Source: Hafnia paralvei ATCC 29927
GTDB lineage: Bacteria > Pseudomonadota > Gammaproteobacteria > Enterobacterales > Enterobacteriaceae
Assembly (NCBI RefSeq): GCF_001655005.1
Contig: NZ_LXET01000021.1
Coordinates: 1 to 64,000 of the forward strand
DNA: 64,000 nt
Reading direction: 5' to 3'
The position numbers and the translations under genes are program-made. This document shows, one piece after another, positions 1 to 6,977 of the stretch. The first letter of the stretch is position 1; every line of letters starts with the position of its first letter. The notes beneath the pieces were generated by a model that was not told where the DNA came from, did not search any database, and worked only from the letters and a program-made list of their open reading frames with translations.

Positions 1-402
1 ACGATATCAATCGGCGAATCCTAACCTTCATGATTCACTCGGCTGTCCGGTAATGTGCCGGAAAAGGTCAACGTCAAAACCAAAAGATAAAATCAAAACC
101 TTCTTTGGGTTTTAGTTTAAGTCTTGGTAGGTAGAGCCGGCACGACAGGGATGTCGTGACGGAGTTTGGGGCGCCCTGGATGGGCGATACCAAACCGGAG
201 CGGAGATGGCGTCTCGGATAAAAGCGCGCGAGTGCAGAGACCACGCGCTGGTGGTCTCTGCCCGTACGCCTTCACCTAGGTAACAATGGAGCTCGGTATG
301 GACAGGCGGGCGGAATCTTACACAGTAGCTCCATAAACAACCGGCGGGTGGCGTTTGACACAACAGTGGTCTCAACAACCGGTGAACTAAACCTCTGCCT
401 AC
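1..402 (+). repeat. Composite structured repeat, copy A (left end cut by window)
   Basis: This gene-free stretch downstream of the yfcH stop holds a modular repeat also found at 56703-57481 and partly at 21733-21998. In order it has a CGAT/ATCG hairpin (2-13) and a TCCGG/CCGGA hairpin (about 48-64), an AT-rich stem AAAACC (95-100)/GGTTTT (108-113), a core of four hairpins (137-162, 164-195, 203-215, 234-261), then a 38-bp unit twice (305-342, 343-380) and a partial third. The sequence up to about 90 matches 57079-57160 almost base for base, so the upstream 176-bp module seen in copy C may lie just outside the window. Open reading frames inside it differ in length between copies and look incidental. 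Confidence 0.8.
137..261 (+). other. Four-hairpin core of repeat copy A
   Basis: Hairpin 1 is CCGGCACGACA (137-147), loop GGGA, TGTCGTGACGG (152-162), with one G-A mismatch. Hairpin 2 pairs GTTTGG (164-169) with CCAAAC (190-195) and CGCCC (172-176) with GGGCG (182-186). Hairpin 3 is GAGA/TCTC around TGGCG (203-215). Hairpin 4 is a perfect 11-bp stem, GCAGAGACCAC (234-244)/GTGGTCTCTGC (251-261). The same order occurs at 21733-21857 and 57219-57343. Pairing is read directly; whether the fold acts as RNA, as a terminator or as DNA is unknown. Confidence 0.7.
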
Positions 403-1308
403 TTAAAATTCCTTCCCCAATACATTCCTCAATGCATCTTCCAACTCAAAATACCTAAACCCAAACCCCGCTTCTTCTAAGCGTTTTGGCACGGCGCGCT
501 GTCCTGTAAGTACCAGTACGCTGGCTTCGCCCATCAGGGTTTTGATTGCAAATGCTGGAGTACGTACTACCGTTGGGCGTCCTAAGATTTCACCTAACGT
601 TGCGATAAACTGTTCGTTATGAACCGGATAGGGCGCGGTCATGTTGAACGGGCCATTTAATGTTGGGCATTCCAGCAGATAGAGAATGGCGTTGACCATA
701 TCATCGATATGGATCCACGGCATGTACTGCCTGCCGCTACCCATTTCGCCCCCTAAGCCTAAACGGAACAGTGGCAGCATTTTGCTTAATGCGCCGCCGT
801 TGGGTGAAAGCACGATCCCTGTTCGCATTAAACAAACACGCGTTTTATCACTGGCAGCTTGCAGAGCAAGCCCTTCCCAGCGAGCGCAAAGATCGTGGGT
901 AAATTCGTGATGCGGCGGATCTTCTTCTGTGACGAGCGCTTCATCCTGATCGCCGTAATAACCGACCGCAGAACCCGAAAGTAGCACAGAGGGCGGTTTG
1001 GCACTGTTGTGGATCAGTTCGACGATGCGCTGGGTAATATCCCAGCGGCTGTGACACAAGCGCTGCTTTTGCTCTTCGCTCCAGCGCTTATCGGCAATAG
1101 GCTCGCCCGCTAAATTGATAACGGCATCATAGCCATCAAGGTTTGACAGCGCATCTAACGAGGTGACGTAGCTAACGTTATCCCCTAGTCTTTCTCGTCC
1201 TTTTTGCGGATCTCGGGTTAAAACCGTTAGCTCGTGGTGTAGCGTCTGAAGACGTTGGCAAAGAGGTTTGCCGATAAGCCCCGTTCCGCCGGTAATAAAA
1301 ATACGCAT
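403..1308 (-). CDS. yfcH: YfcH-type NAD(P)-binding epimerase-family protein
   Basis: A 301-residue protein of the atypical short-chain dehydrogenase family (TIGR01777 type). The N-terminal Rossmann fold shows the dinucleotide motif GGTGLIG at residues 7-13, and the C-terminal third is the DUF1731-type tail ending in a conserved PxRLxxxGFxFRY-like segment. The length equals that of E. coli YfcH. The substrate is not known for the family, although nucleotide-sugar epimerase or reductase activity is the usual guess. It lies 98 bp downstream of folX on the same strand, as in E. coli, with an inverted-repeat element between them. Probably cytosolic. Confidence 0.93.
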   Translation of the reverse strand: MRIFITGGTGLIGKPLCQRLQTLHHELTVLTRDPQKGRERLGDNVSYVTSLDALSNLDGYDAVINLAGEPIADKRWSEEQKQRLCHSRWDITQRIVELIHNSAKPPSVLLSGSAVGYYGDQDEALVTEEDPPHHEFTHDLCARWEGLALQAASDKTRVCLMRTGIVLSPNGGALSKMLPLFRLGLGGEMGSGRQYMPWIHIDDMVNAILYLLECPTLNGPFNMTAPYPVHNEQFIATLGEILGRPTVVRTPAFAIKTLMGEASVLVLTGQRAVPKRLEEAGFGFRYFELEDALRNVLGKEF

Positions 1309-1334
1309 AAGCCTTCTCCAAGATCAGGGATATG

Positions 1335-1401
1335 TATACCCGATATACCTTAGGCTGCATTAGCCATTGTTGCTGGCCGCATCTCCAGTTGTTCGGGTAT
1401 A
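1335..1401. repeat. Small inverted-repeat element between folX and yfcH
   Basis: The 9-bp terminal inverted repeats TATACCCGA (1335-1343) and TCGGGTATA (1393-1401) bound a 67-bp segment that fills most of the 98-bp gap between folX and yfcH. The size and the ends resemble the miniature palindromic elements of enterobacteria (ERIC or Yersinia palindromic type), but the interior does not match the ERIC consensus as I remember it. It would be transcribed within the folX-yfcH message and could form a hairpin there. No second copy was seen in the window. Confidence 0.45.
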
Positions 1402-1406
1402 TGTCG

Positions 1407-1784
1407 TTATTTATCAGCCTTACGGTAGCGCATAGTCATCGAGACGGAATCCGCGTAGCGTAGCGCGTAAAGCTTATCGACCTCTACTTCAGCATAGGTG
1501 ACCCAGTGGTGTTCACAAGCGATGTCGAGAACATCTTGGGTTAATTTTTCCAGCAGCGCGAAACGATGTTCCTCTACGTGAGCAATGATGCGTTTCGTGA
1601 TGGTACGGTAGTTAAGCGCATCGGCGATATTTTCGCTTCTCCGTGCTTGTTCTGCTGGGTAGTGGATCACAACGTTGATAACAACGTCTTGTTTATTATT
1701 GATTTCTTCTTCTTTTATCCCGATGAAAGTACGCAGCCGCAGGTTTTTAATCCGAATGATGGCATCAGGCTGTAAAAAGCTCAT
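1407..1784 (-). CDS. folX: Dihydroneopterin triphosphate 2'-epimerase FolX
   Basis: This 125-residue protein belongs to the FolB/FolX tunnelling-fold family. It matches E. coli FolX almost throughout: AIIRIKNLRLRTFIGI at the start, LLEKLTQDVLDIA in the middle and YADSVSMTMRYRK near the end. The enzyme epimerises dihydroneopterin triphosphate to the monapterin isomer in pterin metabolism. The ATG at 1784 gives a protein five residues longer than the E. coli one, because the extreme N-terminus differs. It is co-directional with yfcH downstream, the usual enterobacterial order. Cytosolic. Confidence 0.95.
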   Translation of the reverse strand: MSFLQPDAIIRIKNLRLRTFIGIKEEEINNKQDVVINVVIHYPAEQARRSENIADALNYRTITKRIIAHVEEHRFALLEKLTQDVLDIACEHHWVTYAEVEVDKLYALRYADSVSMTMRYRKADK

Positions 1785-1891
1785 AGGGTATCCTTATCAA
1801 ATGCGATGTCGCATTCAGCATACAGGGAAAATTGGCGATTGATAATAGAAGGGGGATTGCGACCAGCACCGTGAGTGCTGGCCTGAAACCA

Positions 1892-2518
1892 TTATTCTTG
1901 TGGCAGGTTGTACGCTTTTTTAGTGGCGGGGCGCGCAGAGATACGTTCAAACCAGTTACGTACCGCAGGGAAGTCTTCTAAATCGATGCGCTGGCGCGCA
2001 TGCGGCACCACCCAAGGATAAATCGCCATATCGGCAATGCTGTATTCATCGCCAGAAACATAGGCATGTTTCTGGAGCTGTTTGTCTAAAACGGTATACA
2101 GGCGTTTGGTTTCAACCTGATAGCGTTCGATAGCATAGGGAACAGGCTGGGGAGCATAGTGATTGAAGTGGTGGTTTTGTCCCAACATTGGACCAAAGCC
2201 GCCTACCTGCCAAAAGAGCCACTGGAGGGTGGAAGCGCGTGAACGCAGCTCCTGACTGATGAAACGTCCGGTTTTTTCTGCCAGATATAGCAGTATTTCG
2301 CCTGACTCGAACAGGCTTAATGGTGCGCCGCCGTCAACAGGCTGACGATCGACGATGGCTGGAATTTTGTTATTCGGCGAGATGGCTAAAAATTCGGGTT
2401 TGAACTGTTCACCAGCGCCGATATCGACGTGATGGATGCGGTATGACAGGCCAGATTCTTCGAGAAAAAGCGTTATTTTATGGCCGTTTGGCGTCGGGGC
2501 GTAATACAGGTCGATCAT
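1892..2518 (-). CDS. yfcG: YfcG, GSH-dependent disulfide-bond oxidoreductase
   Basis: A 208-residue Nu-class glutathione S-transferase fold. The thioredoxin-like N-terminal domain carries MIDLYYAPTPNGHK and the SPNNKIPAIVD segment with the cis-proline, and LFESGEILLYLAEKTG forms the glutathione site. The C-terminal helical domain includes QWLFWQVGGFGPMLGQNHH. The start at 2518 aligns with E. coli YfcG; an in-frame ATG at 2539 would add seven unsupported residues. The E. coli enzyme shows strong disulfide-bond reductase activity with glutathione. It is transcribed divergently from yfcF, and the two form the usual pair. Confidence 0.94.
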   Translation of the reverse strand: MIDLYYAPTPNGHKITLFLEESGLSYRIHHVDIGAGEQFKPEFLAISPNNKIPAIVDRQPVDGGAPLSLFESGEILLYLAEKTGRFISQELRSRASTLQWLFWQVGGFGPMLGQNHHFNHYAPQPVPYAIERYQVETKRLYTVLDKQLQKHAYVSGDEYSIADMAIYPWVVPHARQRIDLEDFPAVRNWFERISARPATKKAYNLPQE

Positions 2519-2729
2519 GATGTCTCCCAGAAAAATCAAGCGGTAAGAGGAAGCGTATCCTTCTGACTATAGTCCAAAAGCCACAGCGGTGAAAGCGATG
2601 GTGTTGCAAAAATGTATAATTAAGATTGAATGAAATATCTACTCTGTTACATGATTTCATCGCTGCAAAAGTACGTAGGCATGTAATACTGACACTCCTA
2701 ATGTTTTGTCCTATTCCTCAGGAGGCACC

Positions 2730-3374
2730 ATGAGTCATCCGGATATTACGCTGTATTCTGACAGTCATTTTTTTAGTCCTTATGTGATGTCGGTCTACGT
2801 GGCTCTGAAAGAAAAAGGGCTGAGATTCGAACTGGAACCCGTTGACTTGGCAGAGCATGAAAATCAGCAGGAGGCGTACGCCGAGCTATCCCTGACGCGT
2901 AGGGTACCAACGTTGTTGCATGAAAACTTTTCTCTCTCTGAATCTTCGGCGATTACGGAATATCTGGATGAGGTGTTTACCGCACCGGATTTTGCGTCGC
3001 TCTACCCACATGACAAACAAAAGAGAGCCAAGGCTCGCGAGATTCAGGCATGGTTGCGCAGCGATCTCATGCCGATTCGCCAAGAGCGCTCTACGGAGGT
3101 TGTCTTTGCTGGACTAAAGCCACCTGCGCTAAGTGAAGAGGGGGTGTATGCCGCGGCTAAGCTTATCGCCGGAGTTGAACGTCTGTTGTTGGAAGGACAC
3201 CAAAACTTATTTGGCGAATGGTGTATCGCAGATACTGATTTAGCGCTCATGCTCAATCGATTGATTATGGCGGGAGATGCTGTGCCTGAACGGTTGGTCG
3301 AGTATGCACATTTCCAATGGCAACGCGCGTCCGTGTGCCAGTGGCTGGCTTTATCGGCCGCTAAACGACGCTAA
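2730..3374 (+). CDS. yfcF: YfcF, glutathione S-transferase
   Basis: A 214-residue glutathione S-transferase. The N-terminal thioredoxin fold contains YSDSHFFSPYVMSVYVALKE and the TRRVPTLLHE segment with cis-proline, followed by the glutathione-binding LSESSAITEYLDE. A helical C-terminal domain follows. The ATG at 2730 sits directly behind a strong AGGAGG ribosome-binding site; an in-frame start at 2706 lies upstream of that site and is unlikely. E. coli YfcF has glutathione transferase and peroxidase activity and contributes to oxidative-stress tolerance. The gene lies head to head with yfcG across about 210 bp that should hold both promoters. Confidence 0.94.
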   Translation: MSHPDITLYSDSHFFSPYVMSVYVALKEKGLRFELEPVDLAEHENQQEAYAELSLTRRVPTLLHENFSLSESSAITEYLDEVFTAPDFASLYPHDKQKRAKAREIQAWLRSDLMPIRQERSTEVVFAGLKPPALSEEGVYAAAKLIAGVERLLLEGHQNLFGEWCIADTDLALMLNRLIMAGDAVPERLVEYAHFQWQRASVCQWLALSAAKRR

Positions 3375-3511
3375 AGCGATTAAGTGTTGTTAAAACAAGC
3401 AACTGATGAATCAATCTGGTTAAAAGTGGGCAAACAAGGCTTTGTAGGCTGGCGGGCAATGATAGCCATCGTTACACTATGGGCATTACTCCTATTCAAC
3501 GAGAACCGCAT

Positions 3512-4060
3512 ATGAAGCTGATGTTTGCCTCGGATATTCATGGCTCTCTCAGCGCGACGCAGCGCGTGCTTGAGTTGTTTGAACAAAATGAAAGCCAATG
3601 GCTGATTATTCTGGGAGATGTGCTCAATCACGGGCCGCGCAATCCACTGCCCGAAGGCTATAATCCGCCTCAGGTCGCAGAGCTATTAAATAAGTTTGCT
3701 GACAAGATCATCGCTGTTCGTGGCAATTGCGATAGTGAAGTCGATCAGATGCTGTTGAAATTCCCGATGATGGCGCCTTGGCAACAAATCTTGCTCAACA
3801 ATCAAAGATTGTTTTTAACCCACGGTCACCTTTATCATCCCGCTGAGCTACCGCCATTGAGCCAAAAAGATGTGCTGGTCTACGGACACACACACTTGCC
3901 GGTAGCAGAGCAACGTGGTGATATTTATTGTTTCAATCCTGGCTCGGTTAGCTTACCTAAAGGTGGAAATGTCCCTAGCTTTGGGATGCTTGAACACGGA
4001 GTCTTAAAAGTCTGCGCCCTGAACGGTACAGAGATACTGGCAGAAGTCGCAATCGACTGA
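3512..4060 (+). CDS. yfcE: YfcE, metal-dependent phosphodiesterase
   Basis: A 182-residue calcineurin-like metallophosphoesterase. The metal-binding motifs appear in order: DIHG at residues 8-11, GDVLNHG, GNCDSE, THGH and GHTH near the C-terminus. Length and motif spacing match E. coli YfcE (about 184 residues), a Mn-dependent phosphodiesterase active in vitro on bis-pNPP but not on cAMP. The start at 3512 matches the E. coli N-terminus MKLMFASDIHGS; an upstream in-frame ATG at 3479 would add 11 residues with no counterpart. It is followed by yfcD, as in E. coli. Confidence 0.95.
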   Translation: MKLMFASDIHGSLSATQRVLELFEQNESQWLIILGDVLNHGPRNPLPEGYNPPQVAELLNKFADKIIAVRGNCDSEVDQMLLKFPMMAPWQQILLNNQRLFLTHGHLYHPAELPPLSQKDVLVYGHTHLPVAEQRGDIYCFNPGSVSLPKGGNVPSFGMLEHGVLKVCALNGTEILAEVAID

Positions 4061-4172
4061 TTTTTTATTTTATGGCATTTTCGGTAGGATCTGCGTGCGC
4101 TGATGTTGCACATAAAGCAGATGCGATGAACAAACTGCGTGCGTCAGTACGCTAAGAAAAAGGTTTCAGAGG

Positions 4173-4787
4173 ATGGTGGAACAAACGCTCAACACCGGGT
4201 TGGAGTGGGTCGATATCGTTGACGAAAACAATGATGTCATTGCTCAATCGACTCGTGCGCAAATGCGCGCTCAATGTCTGCGTCACCGTGCAACCTATAT
4301 CGTGGTTCACAATGGAATGGGGCAGATCCTGGTTCAAAAACGTACCGATAACAAAGATTTTTACCCCGGTTGGCTAGATGCAACCGCAGGGGGCGTTGTT
4401 CAAAGCGGTGAGAACATGTTGGATTCAGCACGCCGTGAAGCGGAAGAGGAACTGGGTATTGCCGGTGTTCCCTTTGCCGATCACGGTATGTTCTATTTTG
4501 AACAAGACAATTGCCGTGTTTGGGGCGCTCTTTTCAGCTGTGTGTCTCACGGGCCTTTCGCTTTGCAGGAGGAAGAGGTTGAATCTGTTCGCTGGATGAC
4601 ACCAGAAGAGATTACGGCTGAATGCGACAGCTTTACGCCGGATTCTCTCAAAGCCCTCTCGTTGTGGATGACGCGCAATAGCGACAAACACTATCAGCCG
4701 ATGTGTATTCAAAAAAGTACTCCATCGGCAAAAGTCTCTAGCGAAACCGAAGCGGAAGACGTACCGCAGAACGAAAGCGAAGAGTAG
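4173..4787 (+). CDS. yfcD: YfcD, Nudix hydrolase with C-terminal acidic tail
   Basis: A 204-residue Nudix hydrolase. A full Nudix box runs from GGVVQSGEN to RREAEEELGI at about residues 71-93 and fits the G-x5-E-x7-REUXEEXGU pattern. The N-terminal EWVDIVDENNDVIAQSTRAQ segment is typical of the YfcD/isopentenyl-diphosphate isomerase-like branch. E. coli YfcD has about 180 residues; the extra length here is a hydrophilic, Glu/Ser-rich tail from about residue 175, probably disordered. The physiological substrate is not established. The gene ends 20 bp before the convergent LacI-type regulator, where the conserved backbone is interrupted by the sugar locus. Confidence 0.93.
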   Translation: MVEQTLNTGLEWVDIVDENNDVIAQSTRAQMRAQCLRHRATYIVVHNGMGQILVQKRTDNKDFYPGWLDATAGGVVQSGENMLDSARREAEEELGIAGVPFADHGMFYFEQDNCRVWGALFSCVSHGPFALQEEEVESVRWMTPEEITAECDSFTPDSLKALSLWMTRNSDKHYQPMCIQKSTPSAKVSSETEAEDVPQNESEE

Positions 4788-4807
4788 CGATTCCACTTTT
4801 TGTCGGC

Positions 4808-5827
4808 TTAGCAACTGCTCCGTTTGCATAATACTGAGCTGACAGGAATAGTGGCTTGGGTTGCTTGCTGATTCAGGCGCGCCAGCAGTGCGTTGGCAGC
4901 CTGAATTCCTATCTCTTTAAACGGTACCGCGGTGGTTGTTAGCGGTGGCTGACATACCTGACTGACATCACGATTGCCGAATCCCGCCACCGCCAACTGG
5001 CTTGGTACGCGAATATGCCGTCGTTGACACTCATATAAGACGCCGCAGGCAAGTTCGTCAGAGGCACAAATCAACGCATCTATTTCAGGCCAAGCCAGAA
5101 TAAATTCCGGTAGTAGATTCGCGCCGGTAGAAAAATTAGCCGGCTCGGCGGCGTTAATTACGCGGTGTGGCGAGAAATGGCTGCGTAACAACGCTTGATG
5201 CCAACCGTGCAGATGCTGTTGAAATACCCACGGCTCTTGGTTAGCGCACAGCAAACCAATGTTTTCATACCCGCGCTCGATAACGTGACGGGTGAGATTG
5301 AACATGGCATCGGCATAATCTATCCCGATGTTGATATCGATAGGATCCTCACGGATTGCACCAATTTCAACCACGGGGATCTCTGCATTCTTCAGCCACT
5401 GCCGCGTATTATCGCTTTGTTCAGTACTCAACAAAACAACCGCGGCCAGACTGGCCGACAGAAGATTTTCCAACATGTTTGTTTCACGTTCTTCATCACG
5501 TTGAGACTCAGATAGCGTGAGTTGAAACCCTGCAGGTTGCAGCACGCTTTGTAGGCCGGCAAGCATCTGGGCACAGCCAGCCTCAGTAAATGAGGGAACG
5601 ACCACAGAAATGGTGCGACCGGCTCCTGACGCCAACGCGCTTGCGGCAAGGTTTGGCACATAGCCCAGTTCGCTAACGGCAGACTCGATTTTTTCTCTTA
5701 GCTTATCCGAAACCTGATCGGGCGTGCGAAGCGCGCGTGACACGGTCATAGAACCCACACCGGCGAGTCTGGCTACATCGGCCAATGTCACTCTGCCGGT
5801 ACTACGTCGTTTTTTAATGATAGGCAT
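4808..5827 (-). CDS. LacI-family repressor of the adjacent PTS-transketolase operon
   Basis: A 339-residue LacI/GalR-type regulator. The helix-turn-helix headpiece VTLADVARLAGVGSMTVSRA is near residues 13-32, followed by the hinge-helix region LGYVPNLAASALAS and a periplasmic-binding-protein-like effector domain. It resembles the gluconate repressor GntR branch. It is transcribed away from the PTS genes, and the 309-bp divergent region holds two GATAGCGCTATC-type palindromes, close to the GntR-type operator core. It most likely represses both directions until a sugar or sugar phosphate from the PTS binds. The ligand is unknown. Confidence 0.9.
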   Translation of the reverse strand: MPIIKKRRSTGRVTLADVARLAGVGSMTVSRALRTPDQVSDKLREKIESAVSELGYVPNLAASALASGAGRTISVVVPSFTEAGCAQMLAGLQSVLQPAGFQLTLSESQRDEERETNMLENLLSASLAAVVLLSTEQSDNTRQWLKNAEIPVVEIGAIREDPIDINIGIDYADAMFNLTRHVIERGYENIGLLCANQEPWVFQQHLHGWHQALLRSHFSPHRVINAAEPANFSTGANLLPEFILAWPEIDALICASDELACGVLYECQRRHIRVPSQLAVAGFGNRDVSQVCQPPLTTTAVPFKEIGIQAANALLARLNQQATQATIPVSSVLCKRSSC

Positions 5828-5982
5828 GCTTGTTCCTAACGGAGCCTAGGCTGCAGTGACGCTATTTTAGCTAAAAAAATAGATTAATCATCAAACTACT
5901 TACTGACCTAGCGTGAGATATTGTCATATCGGCTGCTTTAAAGTTATGCATCCTCGTTGTTCATAGAATAAACATCTATTTT

Positions 5983-5996
5983 TGATAGCGCTATCA
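5983..5996. promoter_or_regulatory. LacI/GntR-type operator O1
   Basis: TGATAGCGCTATCA is a perfect 14-bp palindrome with the central CG expected of LacI-family operators. Its centre lies 36 bp from that of the second palindrome. Binding by the adjacent repressor is inferred. Confidence 0.7.
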
Positions 5997-6019
5997 CAAA
6001 TCCAATAGATAGCGTTTTT

Positions 6020-6031
6020 GGTAGCGCTATC
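6020..6031. promoter_or_regulatory. LacI/GntR-type operator O2
   Basis: GGTAGCGCTATC matches O1 at 11 of 12 bases in the core. The two centres (5989.5 and 6025.5) are 36 bp apart, between three and four helical turns. Confidence 0.65.
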
Positions 6032-6136
6032 TTTAAAGGTATCGTCTTCTTACACCACTCAATCATGTGATGACCGCGGGTTTAAATGACCCACAGTTAA
6101 AGGTTATCGACTGAGGTCATCCGCTTAGGAGAGACA

Positions 6137-6580
6137 ATGCTAAACACTTGGTTAACTGATGACACGATACAAATTCGTGAGCGTGTGGATTCTTGGCAGG
6201 AGGCGGTAAAACTCAGCGCTCAGCCGTTGTTGCAAAAAGGCATTATTACTCCTGACTATCTTGCTGCGATTTATCAGCAACATGAAAAACTGGGTCCCTA
6301 CTATGTTTTGGCTCCGGGAATAGCGATGCCACACGCTAGACCAGAAGAGGGGGCTAAATCTCTGGGGCTTTCACTGCTAAGCGTCAAGCAAGACGTTTTG
6401 TTTTATTCTGCCGACAACGATCCTGTTAATTTAATCGTTATGCTCTCGGCACCGGATAGTCACAGCCACATTGAATTAATCTCTCATCTGGCTGAATTTT
6501 TCTCAGATGATGATGCGGTAAAAAAAATTCATCAGGCTACTACCATAGAGGAAATTAAAACCATCATCGAAAAATATTAA
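6137..6580 (+). CDS. PTS EIIA component, ascorbate/mannitol-fructose type
   Basis: A 147-residue cytosolic EIIA of the PTS EIIA type-2 family (UlaC-like). The phosphorylated histidine is most likely His66 in the motif PGIAMPHARP. The protein accepts phosphate from HPr and passes it to the separate EIIB encoded next. An AGGAGA site sits at a good distance from the ATG. It is the first gene of a five-gene operon (IIA, IIB, IIC, transketolase N, transketolase C). I recall a syntenic operon in Salmonella next to pta (STM2340-STM2345 region); the sugar is not known to me. Confidence 0.9.
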   Translation: MLNTWLTDDTIQIRERVDSWQEAVKLSAQPLLQKGIITPDYLAAIYQQHEKLGPYYVLAPGIAMPHARPEEGAKSLGLSLLSVKQDVLFYSADNDPVNLIVMLSAPDSHSHIELISHLAEFFSDDDAVKKIHQATTIEEIKTIIEKY

Positions 6581-6669
6581 TTTCTACTTAATTTAATAAC
6601 CCAATGATCAAAACATCAGGATTACCTGCGGGATTCCTGCATTCAAAATAAATCACCGAGGAACAAATA

Positions 6670-6939
6670 ATGAAAATTATGGCGATATGTGGTTCAGGGT
6701 TAGGCAGTAGCTTTATGGTTGAAATGAATATCAAGAAAGTACTCAAAAAAATGGGCGTTGACGCCGAGGTAGAGCATTCCGATCTCTCCTCGGCTATTCC
6801 CGGTGAAGCAGACCTGTTTGTTATGGCAAAGGATATTGCTGCGAGTGCTAGTATTCCCGATAACCAATTGATTGTGATTACTAATATTATCGATATAAAT
6901 GAGTTAGAAACTAAACTACGCGCTTATTTCAATAAATAA
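6670..6939 (+). CDS. PTS EIIB component, ascorbate type
   Basis: An 89-residue EIIB of the UlaB/SgaB type. The phosphocysteine loop ICGSGLGSSFM places the active Cys at residue 7, followed by the helix that carries the conserved MxxxI/KK segment. It takes phosphate from the IIA protein and transfers it to the incoming sugar at IIC. It lies 89 bp after the IIA gene, with a GAGG site before its ATG. Length and motif are typical, and separate IIA, IIB and IIC polypeptides are the rule in this PTS superfamily. Confidence 0.9.
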   Translation: MKIMAICGSGLGSSFMVEMNIKKVLKKMGVDAEVEHSDLSSAIPGEADLFVMAKDIAASASIPDNQLIVITNIIDINELETKLRAYFNK

Positions 6940-6977
6940 AATAATCGACAGACTCCCAGATAATTAGCGAGGTGGAT

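Larger units (their letters stand above)
5828..6136. promoter_or_regulatory. Divergent promoter region of LacI regulator and PTS operon
   Basis: This 309-bp gene-free region between the divergently transcribed repressor and the IIA gene should hold both promoters. It contains the palindromes listed separately at 5983-5996 and 6020-6031, and a half-site ATAGATAGCG at about 6005-6014 between them. An AGGAGA ribosome-binding site precedes the IIA start at 6137. I could not place a convincing -35/-10 pair by eye. Confidence 0.7.

Noticed and set aside
112..378. 88-codon minus-strand frame in repeat copy A
   Set aside because: It runs through the hairpins and tail repeats. Equivalent frames in copies B and C have different lengths and starts, and there is no ribosome-binding site.
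1..402. Prophage or insertion-sequence end
   Set aside because: No integrase, transposase, attachment-site duplication or phage gene is present at any repeat copy.
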